Shown here piece after piece: positions 15,680-24,727 of a stretch of 45,794 nt of DNA. Both the position numbers and the translations under genes were made by a program. The number at the start of each line of letters is the position of its first letter. The stretch's first letter is position 1. Source of the stretch: an uncultured Thermofilaceae archaeon. Lineage in GTDB: Archaea; Thermoproteota; Thermoprotei; Thermofilales; Thermofilaceae. The notes under the pieces are model-generated. The model saw nothing but the letters and a program-made list of their open reading frames with translations. It ran no database searches and was not told where the DNA came from. The stretch covers positions 1 through 45,794 of the forward strand of contig CALHPJ010000009.1 of the NCBI GenBank assembly GCA_938036345.1, given 5' to 3'.

Positions 15680-16477
15680 ATGGGTGCGACTGCTGTTAGG
15701 CGTAGGTTAAGCTGGATGCATATAGTGACCTTCGCCTTTGCAACGGCGATTTCGTACGTATTGGCGGTAATCTCGAGCATGATATTCCCCGTGCTCGGAG
15801 CTCCAGGGGTATCGGCGCTTTACATAGCAGCAGCCATCTATGTCCCACTGGGAATATGGATGGGTATGTGGGGCTGCCTGGCCGGCTATATCAGCTGCTT
15901 CTTCCTGGGCCTGTACCCCAGCGGATACACCCCAATCCAATCGTTTATATGGTCCTGGGCCGACTTCATCGAGGCCTTCGTTCCCGCACTGGTCTTCAGA
16001 GCCATGAAAGTGGACCCGGATTTCACGGCTAAAAGACCTCTGGCCGCCAAGCTTCTACCTGCATTCATCTCCACCGGCTCAATCCTCATCCTAGTCGGCG
16101 TGGTAATCCAAGTGCTATGGGGGCAGTTCTACGGTGAACCCTTCACTACAGCTTACGTAGCCCTCGTGTACCTGGGTGTCGCGCTAGCCGCTGTCGGTAT
16201 AGTGATGGGCTTGCTGGCTGGCCACGCAAAAACGTGGATAGCCCAGATAGTGGGTGGCATTATCGGCGCATCCATCTTTAGCGGGATATGGGGGGCTGGC
16301 ACTTTAACTCTGTGGAATATGCCACCACCGCTTCCGGCTGAATTATTCTGGCCGATTTTCGTCGGCTGGGTTCTAGGCGATTTAATCGTGCTTTCAGCTA
16401 TAGGTACAGCGTTGCTCGTTGCGTTAACTCCAGTATTTAAGCGGACCGGCCTGCTGGTCAGGGGATGGTGGGTATAA
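15680..16477 (+). CDS. ECF transporter S component-like membrane protein
   Basis: Predicted substrate-binding membrane subunit of an energy-coupling factor importer. The 265-residue protein has six or more hydrophobic helices, and its N-terminal half has the feel of an S component (GAPGVSALYIAAAIYVPLG). It is longer than typical S components (about 180-200), with an extra C-terminal pair of helices. Identification rests on position: it is followed after 3 bp by an EcfT gene and then a fused EcfA gene. GGAG (15670-15673) lies six bases before the ATG. The substrate is unknown; the divergent phosphoribosyltransferase-type regulator suggests a nucleobase, nucleoside or related vitamin precursor, which is inference. 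Confidence 0.72.
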   Translation: MGATAVRRRLSWMHIVTFAFATAISYVLAVISSMIFPVLGAPGVSALYIAAAIYVPLGIWMGMWGCLAGYISCFFLGLYPSGYTPIQSFIWSWADFIEAFVPALVFRAMKVDPDFTAKRPLAAKLLPAFISTGSILILVGVVIQVLWGQFYGEPFTTAYVALVYLGVALAAVGIVMGLLAGHAKTWIAQIVGGIIGASIFSGIWGAGTLTLWNMPPPLPAELFWPIFVGWVLGDLIVLSAIGTALLVALTPVFKRTGLLVRGWWV

Positions 16478-16480
16478 TCA

Positions 16481-17308
16481 ATGCCAACGATTCTCGGGGA
16501 ACTGGCCAGTGTAGAGAGCAAATCGAAATGGTATATGGATTTACACGTTCTTTCTAAATTTTCGTTACCTTTTTCCATATCTGTGGCGATTCTCTTCGTG
16601 AGAGATCCCCTCTCGGCCCTTAGCGTAGTCTTAGTTGCCGCTGCCTCCTGCCTTGCCGCTGGCATCCCCCTATCGGCTCTAAAGATGTATATCGCAGTGA
16701 TAGTTAGCATGAGCACCTTCATAGTGCTAGCCTTCTCGCTGTTCACGTACATACCCGGGCGGACGCTTTACGAGGCGGTTCTGTGGAGCGTTCAAGCAGA
16801 GAAGGGGGTCTTCGAATGGAAGATACGGATTACGGATGCCGGGCTCATGTACTCGGTTACATTCGTGCTGAGGATCTTCGCCATGGTCCTCTCCGCCACG
16901 CTGCTGCTCGCTACGTTAACCGATCGAGACCTGGTATGGGGTCTCAGGTCACTGAAGCTCCCCCTCGGCGCGTGCGTAGCTGCCTCGCTCTTCTTTAGAG
17001 GGATCCAGATGTTCATATCCGACTTCTACACGATTAGGGAGGCGATGATGGCGAGGGGTATAGACTTCAAGAGGACACCGTTAGCTAAAAGATTCTTCCT
17101 CTACGTTAACGCTTTAATCCCCCTTTTATCGCTGATGATCACGAGGAGCTTTGAGGTTTCCCTAGCTCTCGAATCGAGAGGGATATCTCCCGGCAGCAAG
17201 GCTTCGTCGGCGTACCATGAGTACCTCCTCAGGCGCAAGGACTACATTGTGATGGCGGTCTCAGTACTTTTATCAATGGCTTATGCTGTATGGTGGTGGG
17301 TAGCATGA
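16481..17308 (+). CDS. ecfT: ECF transporter transmembrane coupling subunit (EcfT)
   Basis: Scaffold subunit linking the S component to the two ATPase domains. The 275-residue protein has a hydrophobic N-terminal domain of four or more helices and a cytoplasmic coupling region carrying the two short motifs of the family, ARG at 191-193 (MMARGID) and SRG at 232-234 (LESRGIS), which insert in the ATPase grooves. A last membrane helix ends in WWWVA. The start lies 3 bp after the S-component stop, and its stop overlaps the ATPase start as ATGA, so all three are made from one message. Confidence 0.88.
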   Translation: MPTILGELASVESKSKWYMDLHVLSKFSLPFSISVAILFVRDPLSALSVVLVAAASCLAAGIPLSALKMYIAVIVSMSTFIVLAFSLFTYIPGRTLYEAVLWSVQAEKGVFEWKIRITDAGLMYSVTFVLRIFAMVLSATLLLATLTDRDLVWGLRSLKLPLGACVAASLFFRGIQMFISDFYTIREAMMARGIDFKRTPLAKRFFLYVNALIPLLSLMITRSFEVSLALESRGISPGSKASSAYHEYLLRRKDYIVMAVSVLLSMAYAVWWWVA

Positions 17309-18981
17309 AGGCCGTCCGCGTCGTCGACGTGTGGTGGAAGTACGTAGGGAGATCCGACTACGCTCTCAAGGGAGCAGGCTTGGAGGTTGAAAGGGGAGAG
17401 TTCTTCGCGCTAATGGGGCACTCGGGGGCCGGTAAAACCACGTTGGCGCTGGCGATTAGCGGGATTATACCCCAAAGGATACCGGGGGAGTTTAAGGGTA
17501 AGGTTGAAGTCCTTGGCGAAAATACGCTGTCACGCGACGTAACTGAGCTAGCTAGGAAGGTGGCAATAGTCTTCGAGGATCCGGAAATACAGTTCGTCAT
17601 GAGCACCGTTGAAGACGAGATCGTGTTAGCGTTGGAGCCCCTGGGGTTGCACAGGGATGAGATAAGGGAGAGGATCAAGTGGAGCTTAGAGCTGGTCGGT
17701 CTTTCAGAGGATTTCCTGAGCAGGTCGCCCCTCCAGCTTTCGGGTGGGGAAAAGCAGAGGGTTGCAATAGCCACAGCGATTGCCCGTGAGCCGGAGGTAC
17801 TGGTTCTCGACGAACCCACGTCAGATTTGGACCCCGTTGGCAAAGACGAGGTTGTATTAGCCATCAGAAGGCTCAGGGACGAGCTGGACACAACTGTAAT
17901 CTTAATCGAGCACGAGCCGGAGCACGTTGCCGAGTTCGCCGACCGGGTTGCGGTTCTAGGCAGTGGTCGTGTGGTAATGGAGGGCGACCCCGGATCGGTG
18001 CTGACAAGGTTCGACAAGTTAAAGGAGAACGGCGTTTACCCGCCTGACGCTGCGGAAATCGCAACTAAATTGGGGTTGAACTCGAACATGTACAGGCTCG
18101 AGGAGGTGGCCCAGGCGCTGAGGGGTTTGATTAAGGGGGTGAGAAAAACCGAAAAGGGAGGGGGCAAGCAGCCCGGGGAGGTTCTCCTAAAGTGCTTGAA
18201 TGTGCACTATGTGTATCCCAACGGCGTCAAAGCCCTGCAAGGCGCATCGTTGGAGGTGCACAGCGGTGAGCTGATAGCGCTTGTAGGACCTAACGGTAGC
18301 GGAAAAACAACGCTGGCAAAAACCATTTGCGGTTTGCTTCAACCCACCGACGGCAGGATCGAGCTGCTGGGCAAAAGGCTGGAGGAGTACGATAGGCTTC
18401 AGCTGTCCTCGCTGGTTAGCTACGTGTACCAGAACCCGGACCACCAGATTTTCAACAAAACTGTCTATGAGGAAGTAGCTTTCGGGCTAAGGCTCAGGAG
18501 GCTCCCGGAGGGGGAAATCAGGAAGAGAGTGGAGGAAGCTCTGAAGCTATTTGGACTAACCGGGCTGGAGGGCGAGCACCCCTTCTTTCTGAGCAAGGGC
18601 GAGAAGAGGAGGCTAGCGCTGGCCTCCGTGTACGCTTTAAACCCCAAAATCCTAATCGTGGATGAGCCAACAACGGGTCAAGATATGAAGTTCGGCGAAA
18701 CGCTCGCCCTAATGCTTAGGAAGCTCGCGGACGAGGGTAAAGCCGTAGTTGTTATAACGCACTCCGTTCCGCTTTTCGCGCGCTACGCTGACCGCTTCGT
18801 GGTCATGAGAAAAGGGACGGTTATCGCTGACGGGCCTCCCAGGGAGGTTATGCTTTCCAAAAGCGCGGAGGAGGGTAAACTTGTAATGCCTCAAAGCCTC
18901 AGGCTCTACCTGAAACTCGGCCTGGACCCAAGCTTAGCCCCATTAAGCGTTGAGGAGTTCCTGAAAACAGTCGTCGTGTAG
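17305..18981 (+). CDS. Fused ECF ABC ATPase (EcfA-EcfA' in one chain)
   Basis: The two ATP-hydrolysing subunits of the importer joined in one 558-residue protein. Half 1: Walker A GHSGAGKT (38-45), signature LSGGEK (145-150), Walker B VLVLDE (165-170). Half 2: Walker A GPNGSGKT (328-335), Q-loop YQNPDHQ (375-381), signature LSKGEK (429-434), Walker B ILIVDE (449-454). Half 2 keeps Lys for Gly in the signature. Such fusions are known in archaea. I choose the ATG at 17305, which overlaps the EcfT stop as ATGA and is preceded by GGTGG, over an ATG five codons upstream. Confidence 0.92.
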   Translation: MKAVRVVDVWWKYVGRSDYALKGAGLEVERGEFFALMGHSGAGKTTLALAISGIIPQRIPGEFKGKVEVLGENTLSRDVTELARKVAIVFEDPEIQFVMSTVEDEIVLALEPLGLHRDEIRERIKWSLELVGLSEDFLSRSPLQLSGGEKQRVAIATAIAREPEVLVLDEPTSDLDPVGKDEVVLAIRRLRDELDTTVILIEHEPEHVAEFADRVAVLGSGRVVMEGDPGSVLTRFDKLKENGVYPPDAAEIATKLGLNSNMYRLEEVAQALRGLIKGVRKTEKGGGKQPGEVLLKCLNVHYVYPNGVKALQGASLEVHSGELIALVGPNGSGKTTLAKTICGLLQPTDGRIELLGKRLEEYDRLQLSSLVSYVYQNPDHQIFNKTVYEEVAFGLRLRRLPEGEIRKRVEEALKLFGLTGLEGEHPFFLSKGEKRRLALASVYALNPKILIVDEPTTGQDMKFGETLALMLRKLADEGKAVVVITHSVPLFARYADRFVVMRKGTVIADGPPREVMLSKSAEEGKLVMPQSLRLYLKLGLDPSLAPLSVEEFLKTVVV

Positions 18982-18987
18982 AAACTT

Positions 18988-20001
18988 TTATAGCCTAAAG
19001 CCGGGTGGACTGTAGTTCAGGACCTCTTTATTCACCAGATTTGGGGGGACTTCGCCCTTGCAGAACGCGATGAGGTTTTGAGCAACAATCTCGGCCATCT
19101 TCCCCCTGGTCTCGTGCGTAGCGCTGCCTATGTGCGGCGTTAGCACGACGTTACCGAGCTGGGTGAGGGGGTGACCCGGGGGAAGAGGCTCCTCCTCAAA
19201 CACGTCTAAGCCGGCGGCCGCGATCCAACCCTCTTTCAAAGCTCTTACAAGGGCGTCGGTGTCAATCACCGCCCCCCTAGCCGTGTTGACCAGAATGGCC
19301 GTGGGCTTCATCAAGCGGAGCTGGCGTTCCCCGACCATGTGGTACGTTTCCTTGGTAAGGGGGACGTGGATGGTTACGAAGTCGCTCTCGCGCAGCAGAG
19401 TGTCGAGGTCAACGTACTTTGCGCCCAGTTCGCGCTCCAACTCCTCCGGCAACCGATGCCTTTGGTAGTAGAGAATCTTCATTTCGAAGCCCTTTGCCCG
19501 TCTAGCTACGGCTTGCCCTATCCTACCCATACCGATGATCCCCAGGGTCTTGCCGGTGACGTGGTAGCCGAGCATCATCATCGGGTGCCAACCGGTTCCG
19601 GTGCGCCAGTACTCGCCCTCCCTCACGAACTTGTCGGCTTCCACCACCCTCCTTGCCGCGGCGAGGAGGAGAGCCCACGCCAGGTCTGCCGTTGCGTCCG
19701 TCAAGACTCCCGGCGTATTAGTGACGTACACCCCCCTTCGGGTGGCGTACTCCACGTCGATATTGTCGTAGCCCACGGCGTACTGCGCTACTATCCTTAG
19801 CCTGGTAGCGCGATCGAGCAATTCCCTGTCCACTTTATCGGTGAGCAGGCTTACCAGCGCGTCAACCTCCTCGATCTTTTTCAAAAGCACCTCCCGGGGC
19901 GGCGGAGTGTAGCGTTCCCAGACCTCTACCTCGTAGTACTCGGAGATGAGCTTCAACCCCTCCTGCGGTAACTGCCTTGTCACGAATACCCGGGGTTTCA
20001 T
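18988..20001 (-). CDS. gyaR: Glyoxylate reductase (D-2-hydroxyacid dehydrogenase)
   Basis: NAD(P)H-dependent reduction of glyoxylate to glycolate, also active on hydroxypyruvate in relatives. The sequence resembles Thermococcus/Pyrococcus GyaR over its whole length, including MKPRVFVTR at the start and LVNKEV near the end. The Rossmann motif GMGRIG is at 157-162; the active-site trio matches as Arg242, Glu271 and His290 (PHIGSAT). I start it at the ATG at 20001 (337 residues): a TTTAAT box at 20024-20030 is centred 26 bp upstream and homologues begin here; the ATG at 20025 would lie inside the box. It converges with the ECF operon with a 6 bp gap. Confidence 0.92.
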   Translation of the reverse strand: MKPRVFVTRQLPQEGLKLISEYYEVEVWERYTPPPREVLLKKIEEVDALVSLLTDKVDRELLDRATRLRIVAQYAVGYDNIDVEYATRRGVYVTNTPGVLTDATADLAWALLLAAARRVVEADKFVREGEYWRTGTGWHPMMMLGYHVTGKTLGIIGMGRIGQAVARRAKGFEMKILYYQRHRLPEELERELGAKYVDLDTLLRESDFVTIHVPLTKETYHMVGERQLRLMKPTAILVNTARGAVIDTDALVRALKEGWIAAAGLDVFEEEPLPPGHPLTQLGNVVLTPHIGSATHETRGKMAEIVAQNLIAFCKGEVPPNLVNKEVLNYSPPGFRL

Positions 20002-20023
20002 CGGAGCTTTAGCGGGGGTTCCC

Positions 20024-20030
20024 ATTAAAT
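20024..20030 (-). promoter_or_regulatory. TATA box of gyaR
   Basis: ATTTAAT on the minus strand is centred 26 bp before the ATG at 20001, predicting a leaderless transcript and shortening the protein by eight residues relative to the longest frame. Confidence 0.65.
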
Positions 20031-20059
20031 GGTTATCTCCCTACGTAGCGATTGCCGAG

Positions 20060-21817
20060 CTAGTGTTGCAAGAACCCTAGCTTTTCCGGAACCTCCTCAA
20101 TCGACCTGATAAAGGTGAACGAGCCTCCGCCCAGCTCGGCCATCGCCCTAGCGAAACCGATCCACTTGCTCGGGACGCACACCACGTTAAGCTCCCTGAA
20201 CATCGAAGCTGCTCTTAGCGGGTTTTCCCCCGCCGTCCACTCGGCGTCGGTGACGAGTATCGCCCGCGGCTCGTACCCGGCGCTCAGCAGCTCGAAGCGG
20301 GCTGCTTCGAGAGCCTTGTGGATATCCGTGTAGCCCTCGGCCTCCAGCGACAGAATCGACGTTACTACGCTCTCCGGGTCCTTTCTCTCGCGCAGGCGCT
20401 TCAGCACCTCGACCTGCGTGTTGAAGGCCAAGACGCAGTAGTCATGGACTCTGCTGGCCGAGTAGGCCAGCACTGAAGCTACGAAGGCCCCCAGCAGCAG
20501 CTTAAACCCGCCCATCGAGGAGCTGCGGTCTACCAGCAGCGCGTAGGCTGCACCCCTCCTCCTCATCGCGAGCGCCGCGATCTGCTCGGGAGTCTTTAGG
20601 CGCGACTCAAGCACGTTCTCAAGGGTTTTCTCCACGTCGATATCCACCATTTCGTCGTGGCGAGAGGCTCTGCCCAGGCTTTTCCTCCCAGCGTAGCCCT
20701 GGGACAGCTTAACTATCAGCTCGCACGCTATGCTCCTGGCCTCATCCCTGAGGGGGTTCGGAAGAAGGGGGAGCGCCTTACCTATGGCTTCCAGGCCCCT
20801 TACGCCTAGGCCCTTCATCGCTTGGATTAGGCTGGGGTTCTCCAGCAGCGCGAACGCCACCCTTTGAGGCGAGCCTTTGGAAAGCTCCACGGCTTCGCCG
20901 GTTTCCCCACCCTCTCTCGGCTGGGAACCCCTCTCACCCTCCTGCCCGAGGGTTTCATTCCCGAATATACGGTCGAAGAGCTCGTCTATCACGCTCTCCG
21001 GGCTCCGAGTAGGATCCTTCAACCATATTTTCGGCGAGAAAGCCATGCGCGCCGTGGTTCTCAGATCCTCGCGGGTGAGTGTGCCTTTAAGCCGGATGAG
21101 CTGTTCAGCTATGAGGACCATGTCGACGGCGCCCCTCACCGAGGACCCCATCCTCACAGCTTGGTGCTCCCTGGTCGCTCTTGCCAAATCTACCGCTAGC
21201 CGAACCAGCCACTCGAGGCGGGAGGCGGTCTTCCGCCTAACTATCTCGATCTCCTCCTCCCTGCTCTGATAGTCCATGCGCAGCATCACGAAGCGATCGA
21301 GGAGAGCCCTGCTCACTCTACTGGTCCCAACGTCGTCGTAGGGGTTCATCGCGCACACGATCCTGAAGAACGGCTTCGCTCTCACGCTCCCTAGCCTGGG
21401 TATCGAGATATCGCCCTCCTCGGCGGCCCTTATAAGCACGTTTGCGGCCTCCTCGGGCATCCTGTTGAACTCCTCAATGTAGAGTATGCCCCCGGAAACC
21501 ATAGCTTGAACGAGAGGGCCGGGTTCGAAGAACTCCGGCTTGAAGCCCTGTTCCATAACCTTAGCCGGGTTGAAAGTCCCCACAAGCTTCTGCGGCGTTA
21601 AGTCGGCAGAGCCCTCCACTAGGAAGAAAGGCACATTCGACTCCTCCGCGATCGCCCTGAGCAACGTTGACTTGGAGGTGCCCGGCGGTCCCAGCAGAAG
21701 AATATTCTTGCCAGCCGCCAGGGCAGCCAGGATAGCGCCCACTTCCTTAGTCCTTCCCACCAGCCTCCCGGCCACCCTGCGGTAGAGTTCGGCATCGGTG
21801 AAGGGGTTGCTGCTCAT
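20060..21817 (-). CDS. Single-chain MoxR-type AAA+ ATPase with C-terminal VWA domain
   Basis: A 585-residue protein joining two partners that are usually separate. Residues ~1-290 form a MoxR-like AAA+ module: Walker A GPPGTSKST (43-51), Walker B ILYIEEF (111-117), sensor region CAMNPYDD (155-162) and arginine finger area SRALLDRF. A Gly/Glu-rich linker (~288-312) and a helical segment follow. A von Willebrand A domain starts near 425 with an intact MIDAS motif DRSSS (Asp430, Ser432, Ser434) and a TD acid motif near 476. MoxR-VWA pairs act as chaperones for metal insertion or complex assembly (RavA-ViaA, CoxD-CoxE, Mg chelatase). The client is unknown; neighbours (gyaR, a deacetylase) give no clear clue. 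Confidence 0.88.
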   Translation of the reverse strand: MSSNPFTDAELYRRVAGRLVGRTKEVGAILAALAAGKNILLLGPPGTSKSTLLRAIAEESNVPFFLVEGSADLTPQKLVGTFNPAKVMEQGFKPEFFEPGPLVQAMVSGGILYIEEFNRMPEEAANVLIRAAEEGDISIPRLGSVRAKPFFRIVCAMNPYDDVGTSRVSRALLDRFVMLRMDYQSREEEIEIVRRKTASRLEWLVRLAVDLARATREHQAVRMGSSVRGAVDMVLIAEQLIRLKGTLTREDLRTTARMAFSPKIWLKDPTRSPESVIDELFDRIFGNETLGQEGERGSQPREGGETGEAVELSKGSPQRVAFALLENPSLIQAMKGLGVRGLEAIGKALPLLPNPLRDEARSIACELIVKLSQGYAGRKSLGRASRHDEMVDIDVEKTLENVLESRLKTPEQIAALAMRRRGAAYALLVDRSSSMGGFKLLLGAFVASVLAYSASRVHDYCVLAFNTQVEVLKRLRERKDPESVVTSILSLEAEGYTDIHKALEAARFELLSAGYEPRAILVTDAEWTAGENPLRAASMFRELNVVCVPSKWIGFARAMAELGGGSFTFIRSIEEVPEKLGFLQH

Positions 21818-21944
21818 AACCGCCTAGCGCGTTTTGCAACCCGGCACCTAATAAACGTTTTAACACCAGGTTGCGCACTTTAGAGCTCTAGGGAGCGATA
21901 CCGTAAAATTTCCGGTAGGCCTTCACTGACTGGGGCTTATCTCC

Positions 21945-22664
21945 ATGAAGAGGGTAATGGTCTTCGGCGCCCATTCGGACGACGAGACGATAGGGTTAGG
22001 CGGTACGATAGCGCTGTTGAGCGAGATAGGCTACGAGGTTTACGTGGTTACTTTCTGCTGGAGCAGGCAAGCCGACTGGGGCGACACGGGGTACTCCCGG
22101 GTGGAGTGGAAGGGAAAGATCGAGGAGATGAGGAGGCGCGAGGCCGAGGAGGCCGATAGGATCTTGGGCGTAAAGGAGCGGATAGGCTTGGGGATACCCA
22201 CCCAGGGCGTCGTTAACGACCGCGCTACCTACCAACATATAGTGCTGTTGATCCGGCAGGTTCGGCCCTTCGCCATCTTCACCCACTACCACAGGGATAA
22301 GCACAGGGATCACAGGGCGGTCTCGCAGGTCACCGAGGAGGCGTGGTGGAAAGCCTCGGAAAGCGTTCTAGCGGACCTGGGTGAACCCTGGAGGGCTGAA
22401 GCGCTGTTCTTCTACGAGATTTTCGAGCTCTTCACCCGGCCCACCCACATAGTCGATATAACACGGACTTTCCAGAGGAAGATGGAGGCGCTCCGCTGCT
22501 TCAAATCCCAGATGCCCCTACTCGGGGACATACTAGGCTACGTCGAGGGGTTGGCGAAAGCTAGAGGCTACCCTATCGGAGCTGCGTACGGCGAAGCTCT
22601 GCTTCGCTCAAACCTCATGCCCTCGAAGCTGCTAGCTAGCCTGGAGGAACTTGAAGACCGGTAA
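21945..22664 (+). CDS. PIG-L/LmbE family N-deacetylase
   Basis: Zinc-dependent deacetylase of N-acetylglucosamine-type substrates. The 239-residue protein has the family metal motif AHSDDE (His10, Asp13) and a third ligand motif HRDHR around His123. Members act on GlcNAc-inositols, diacetylchitobiose in Thermococcales, bacillithiol or mycothiol precursors, so the exact substrate here is uncertain; a chito-oligosaccharide or glycolipid intermediate is plausible in an archaeon. No signal peptide is present. The start is the ATG at 21945. Its 3' end overlaps the convergent sppA gene by 29 bp. Confidence 0.85.
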   Translation: MKRVMVFGAHSDDETIGLGGTIALLSEIGYEVYVVTFCWSRQADWGDTGYSRVEWKGKIEEMRRREAEEADRILGVKERIGLGIPTQGVVNDRATYQHIVLLIRQVRPFAIFTHYHRDKHRDHRAVSQVTEEAWWKASESVLADLGEPWRAEALFFYEIFELFTRPTHIVDITRTFQRKMEALRCFKSQMPLLGDILGYVEGLAKARGYPIGAAYGEALLRSNLMPSKLLASLEELEDR

Positions 22665-23574
22665 GAGGGGGCCAGAGAGCTAAAACCTCGACGCGCGGCA
22701 CAACTAACTGCTCCCGGTGGTAGAACGCGCCGCCCAGCAAAAGCTGGAGCAGCCCCGGCCTCGGAGGGGAAAGCTCGCGTACCGGGGTGTCCGCCGGCAG
22801 CCCAGCTAGAGAGCGTGCTAAAGCTATCGCGTCGTCGTACGTCCCGATGCGGTCCACAAGGCCCAGCTCCAGCGCCTCCCTAGCCGTGAAAGGTCTCCCG
22901 CTAAAGACCTCCTCCGGATCGGTTACATTCCTGTGGGCGAGAACGCGCTCTTTAAACAGGGAGAAGATCTCGGAGACCATTTTCTCGAAAATCTTCGCCT
23001 CCTCCTGCGTCGGCTCCCTGAAGGGCGAACCGATATCTTTCAGCTCGCCGGACTTATAAACGTACACCTTTACACCCAGCTTCTCCAAAAGGGTGTCGAA
23101 GGTGAGCACAGAGGCGTAGACCCCCACTGAACCGACTATGCTGCTGTTAGCCGCCACGATGAGCTTGGATGGGAGCACCACCATGTATGCTCCAGAGGTC
23201 CCGTACTCCCGGATGAACGCCACCACGGGTTTCGAGGCGGCGAGCTCTTTCACCTTGAAGTACAGGGCCTCCGAGGCGGCAGCCGACCCGCCCGGGCTGT
23301 CAATGCAGAGAACCACCGCTTTCGCTGAGCTGTCCTTTCGCGCGCGGTCTATCAGGCTGGATATGCTGTCGGGGCTCGATGTGGAGCCGAAGAGCGCTAA
23401 CTGGGAGGTCTGGTACGCGATCGTCCCCTCGATCTTAATCACTGCGACGTAGCCCATAGGCGGTGCAAACTGCAGCTCCGGTAGCGTCGTCTGGGCCAGC
23501 AGGAAAGCCAGTGCCGCGATGAGGGCGAGTATAGCCACGCTTATGGCTACGAGCTTTTTCTCACTTAGCTCCAT
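22636..23574 (-). CDS. sppA: Signal peptide peptidase SppA (36K type, family S49)
   Basis: Membrane-bound serine protease that degrades cleaved signal peptides. The 312-residue protein has one N-terminal anchor (about residues 8-27) and a ClpP-like domain outside the membrane. The Ser-Lys dyad is visible: Ser127 (YGTSGAYM) and Lys179 (GELKDIGS); their spacing of 52 residues equals that of the Bacillus enzyme (Ser147, Lys199). IDSPGGSAAASE (91-102) forms the oxyanion region. I start at the ATG at 23574, one base after the stop of the upstream DUF973 gene and preceded by GGTGGT, rather than a GTG nine bases earlier. Translation is thus coupled to its neighbour. Confidence 0.9.
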   Translation of the reverse strand: MELSEKKLVAISVAILALIAALAFLLAQTTLPELQFAPPMGYVAVIKIEGTIAYQTSQLALFGSTSSPDSISSLIDRARKDSSAKAVVLCIDSPGGSAAASEALYFKVKELAASKPVVAFIREYGTSGAYMVVLPSKLIVAANSSIVGSVGVYASVLTFDTLLEKLGVKVYVYKSGELKDIGSPFREPTQEEAKIFEKMVSEIFSLFKERVLAHRNVTDPEEVFSGRPFTAREALELGLVDRIGTYDDAIALARSLAGLPADTPVRELSPPRPGLLQLLLGGAFYHREQLVVPRVEVLALWPPLTGLQVPPG

Positions 23575-23575
23575 G

Positions 23576-24292
23576 TCAACCACCGCCTACTTGAGCCACA
23601 GCCGCCGCAGGCTGCGGTGGGGGGACGGTAAAATGCTTCCTGGCGGCGTGGTACCCTGCGGCTAGAAGCACGTTAGCCGCTAGAGAAAACGCTGAGCTGA
23701 CGCTCTCAAGCGCTCGGCCCACTTGGGATAAAACCGATGCTGCGGCTGCCGCCAGGTAAAGCAGAGAGCCTATTGCCAGCGCCCTCTCCTTTGTCAAGAG
23801 CCCTAGGTCGAAGGAGGCAACACCCTCGAACACGTTGCCTGCGGCCACAGTTACTAAACCAGCTACAATGTACCCGCTCACACTGGCCACTATCTTATCC
23901 TCAAGGAGAAGTGGCTCTAAACCTGTAGCTACACTTGAAAAAGCTCTGAAGAACTCTGCTAAAACACCGGCTAAAATAAGAAGCATCCCGGCAATGGGCG
24001 CCCCAAGCACGATTAGCCTCGTTAAGCAGTAGAACTTCCGCAACCGGGCTTTACACAGGTTACCCCAACCCAACACTTTCAGAACCCATGTAGCGAGGCC
24101 CAATATCAGCATCAAAGCACCCACCACCATAAGCACGGCAACCGCTGAAAGCAGCTCTCCGGGCTCTGCCGACCCTAGAGAAACACCGGCTGCCTGAGAC
24201 AGCAACTCGAAAAGCGAGACTGTAGCACCTAAGGCCGCAGCGGTGCGCAGCCGGGCTAAGCCGTTATACGCTTCTACTGACACATGGACCAT
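23576..24292 (-). CDS. DUF973-like membrane protein
   Basis: A 238-residue integral membrane protein with about six hydrophobic helices and a short cytoplasmic tail rich in Pro, Ala and Gly (PPPQPAAAVAQ). The N-terminal pattern, an amphipathic GLARLRTAAALGA followed by helices, resembles archaeal DUF973 proteins, whose function is unknown. The start is the ATG at 24292: CTTTTAA on the minus strand (24316-24322) is centred 27 bp upstream, while an ATG at 24316 would lie in that box. Its stop is one base before the sppA start, suggesting the two proteins work in the membrane together or at least are made together. Confidence 0.65.
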   Translation of the reverse strand: MVHVSVEAYNGLARLRTAAALGATVSLFELLSQAAGVSLGSAEPGELLSAVAVLMVVGALMLILGLATWVLKVLGWGNLCKARLRKFYCLTRLIVLGAPIAGMLLILAGVLAEFFRAFSSVATGLEPLLLEDKIVASVSGYIVAGLVTVAAGNVFEGVASFDLGLLTKERALAIGSLLYLAAAAASVLSQVGRALESVSSAFSLAANVLLAAGYHAARKHFTVPPPQPAAAVAQVGGG

Positions 24293-24315
24293 AAAGTAAT
24301 GCGGCACGATATTCA

Positions 24316-24322
24316 TTAAAAG
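24316..24322 (-). promoter_or_regulatory. TATA box of the DUF973-like / sppA transcript
   Basis: CTTTTAA is centred 27 bp before the ATG at 24292, giving a leaderless two-gene message. Confidence 0.6.
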
Positions 24323-24403
24323 TTTTCCCGGGAAGTCATTGAAAGAAAACCTTTTACTTAATTCAGGGGGCCTCTAGCTCCTACTAAGGTTCTTGGCTGC
24401 GCG

Positions 24404-24727
24404 CTAGAGTATCGTGGGCAGAAGAAGGCCGAGCAGCGCGTTAATGATGTAAATCAGAAACGCTAGGAGAGCGGCGCCCAGCCAGCCCACGTTCTGAATC
24501 TTCTTCAGCGCGAAGAGCCAAACGATAAGGGCGATAAGCGTCCCTAGGGGGATTTTAACGGCTGCGAAGACCCCGAATATGAGCGCGCCGACCAGCGCCG
24601 TGAGCAGGGCTCCGCCGAAGCTCTCGCGCTTCTGCTTGCCGGGGAACATTTTCAGGGCTAGCCACACGGCGAACCCGGAGATCAGCCAACCGACGAGGAG
24701 AGAGGCGAGCGTCTTGAGCTCCACCAT
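24404..24727 (-). CDS. Small four-helix membrane protein of unknown function
   Basis: A 107-residue protein consisting almost wholly of four hydrophobic helices with a charged loop (PGKQKRES) between the first two. I do not recognise the family. The ATG at 24727 has a TATA-like TTTAAAAAT about 33 bp upstream (24756-24764), leaving a leader of about seven bases. It stands alone, with a gap of about 110 bp to the DUF973-like gene downstream on the same strand. Its GC content and codon use look like those of its neighbours. Confidence 0.65.
   Translation of the reverse strand: MVELKTLASLLVGWLISGFAVWLALKMFPGKQKRESFGGALLTALVGALIFGVFAAVKIPLGTLIALIVWLFALKKIQNVGWLGAALLAFLIYIINALLGLLLPTIL

Noticed and set aside
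15680-18981. ECF operon as a cobalt or nickel importer (CbiMNQO)
   Set aside because: No CbiM-type N-terminal metal-binding His or CbiN protein is present; the regulator type also argues for another substrate.
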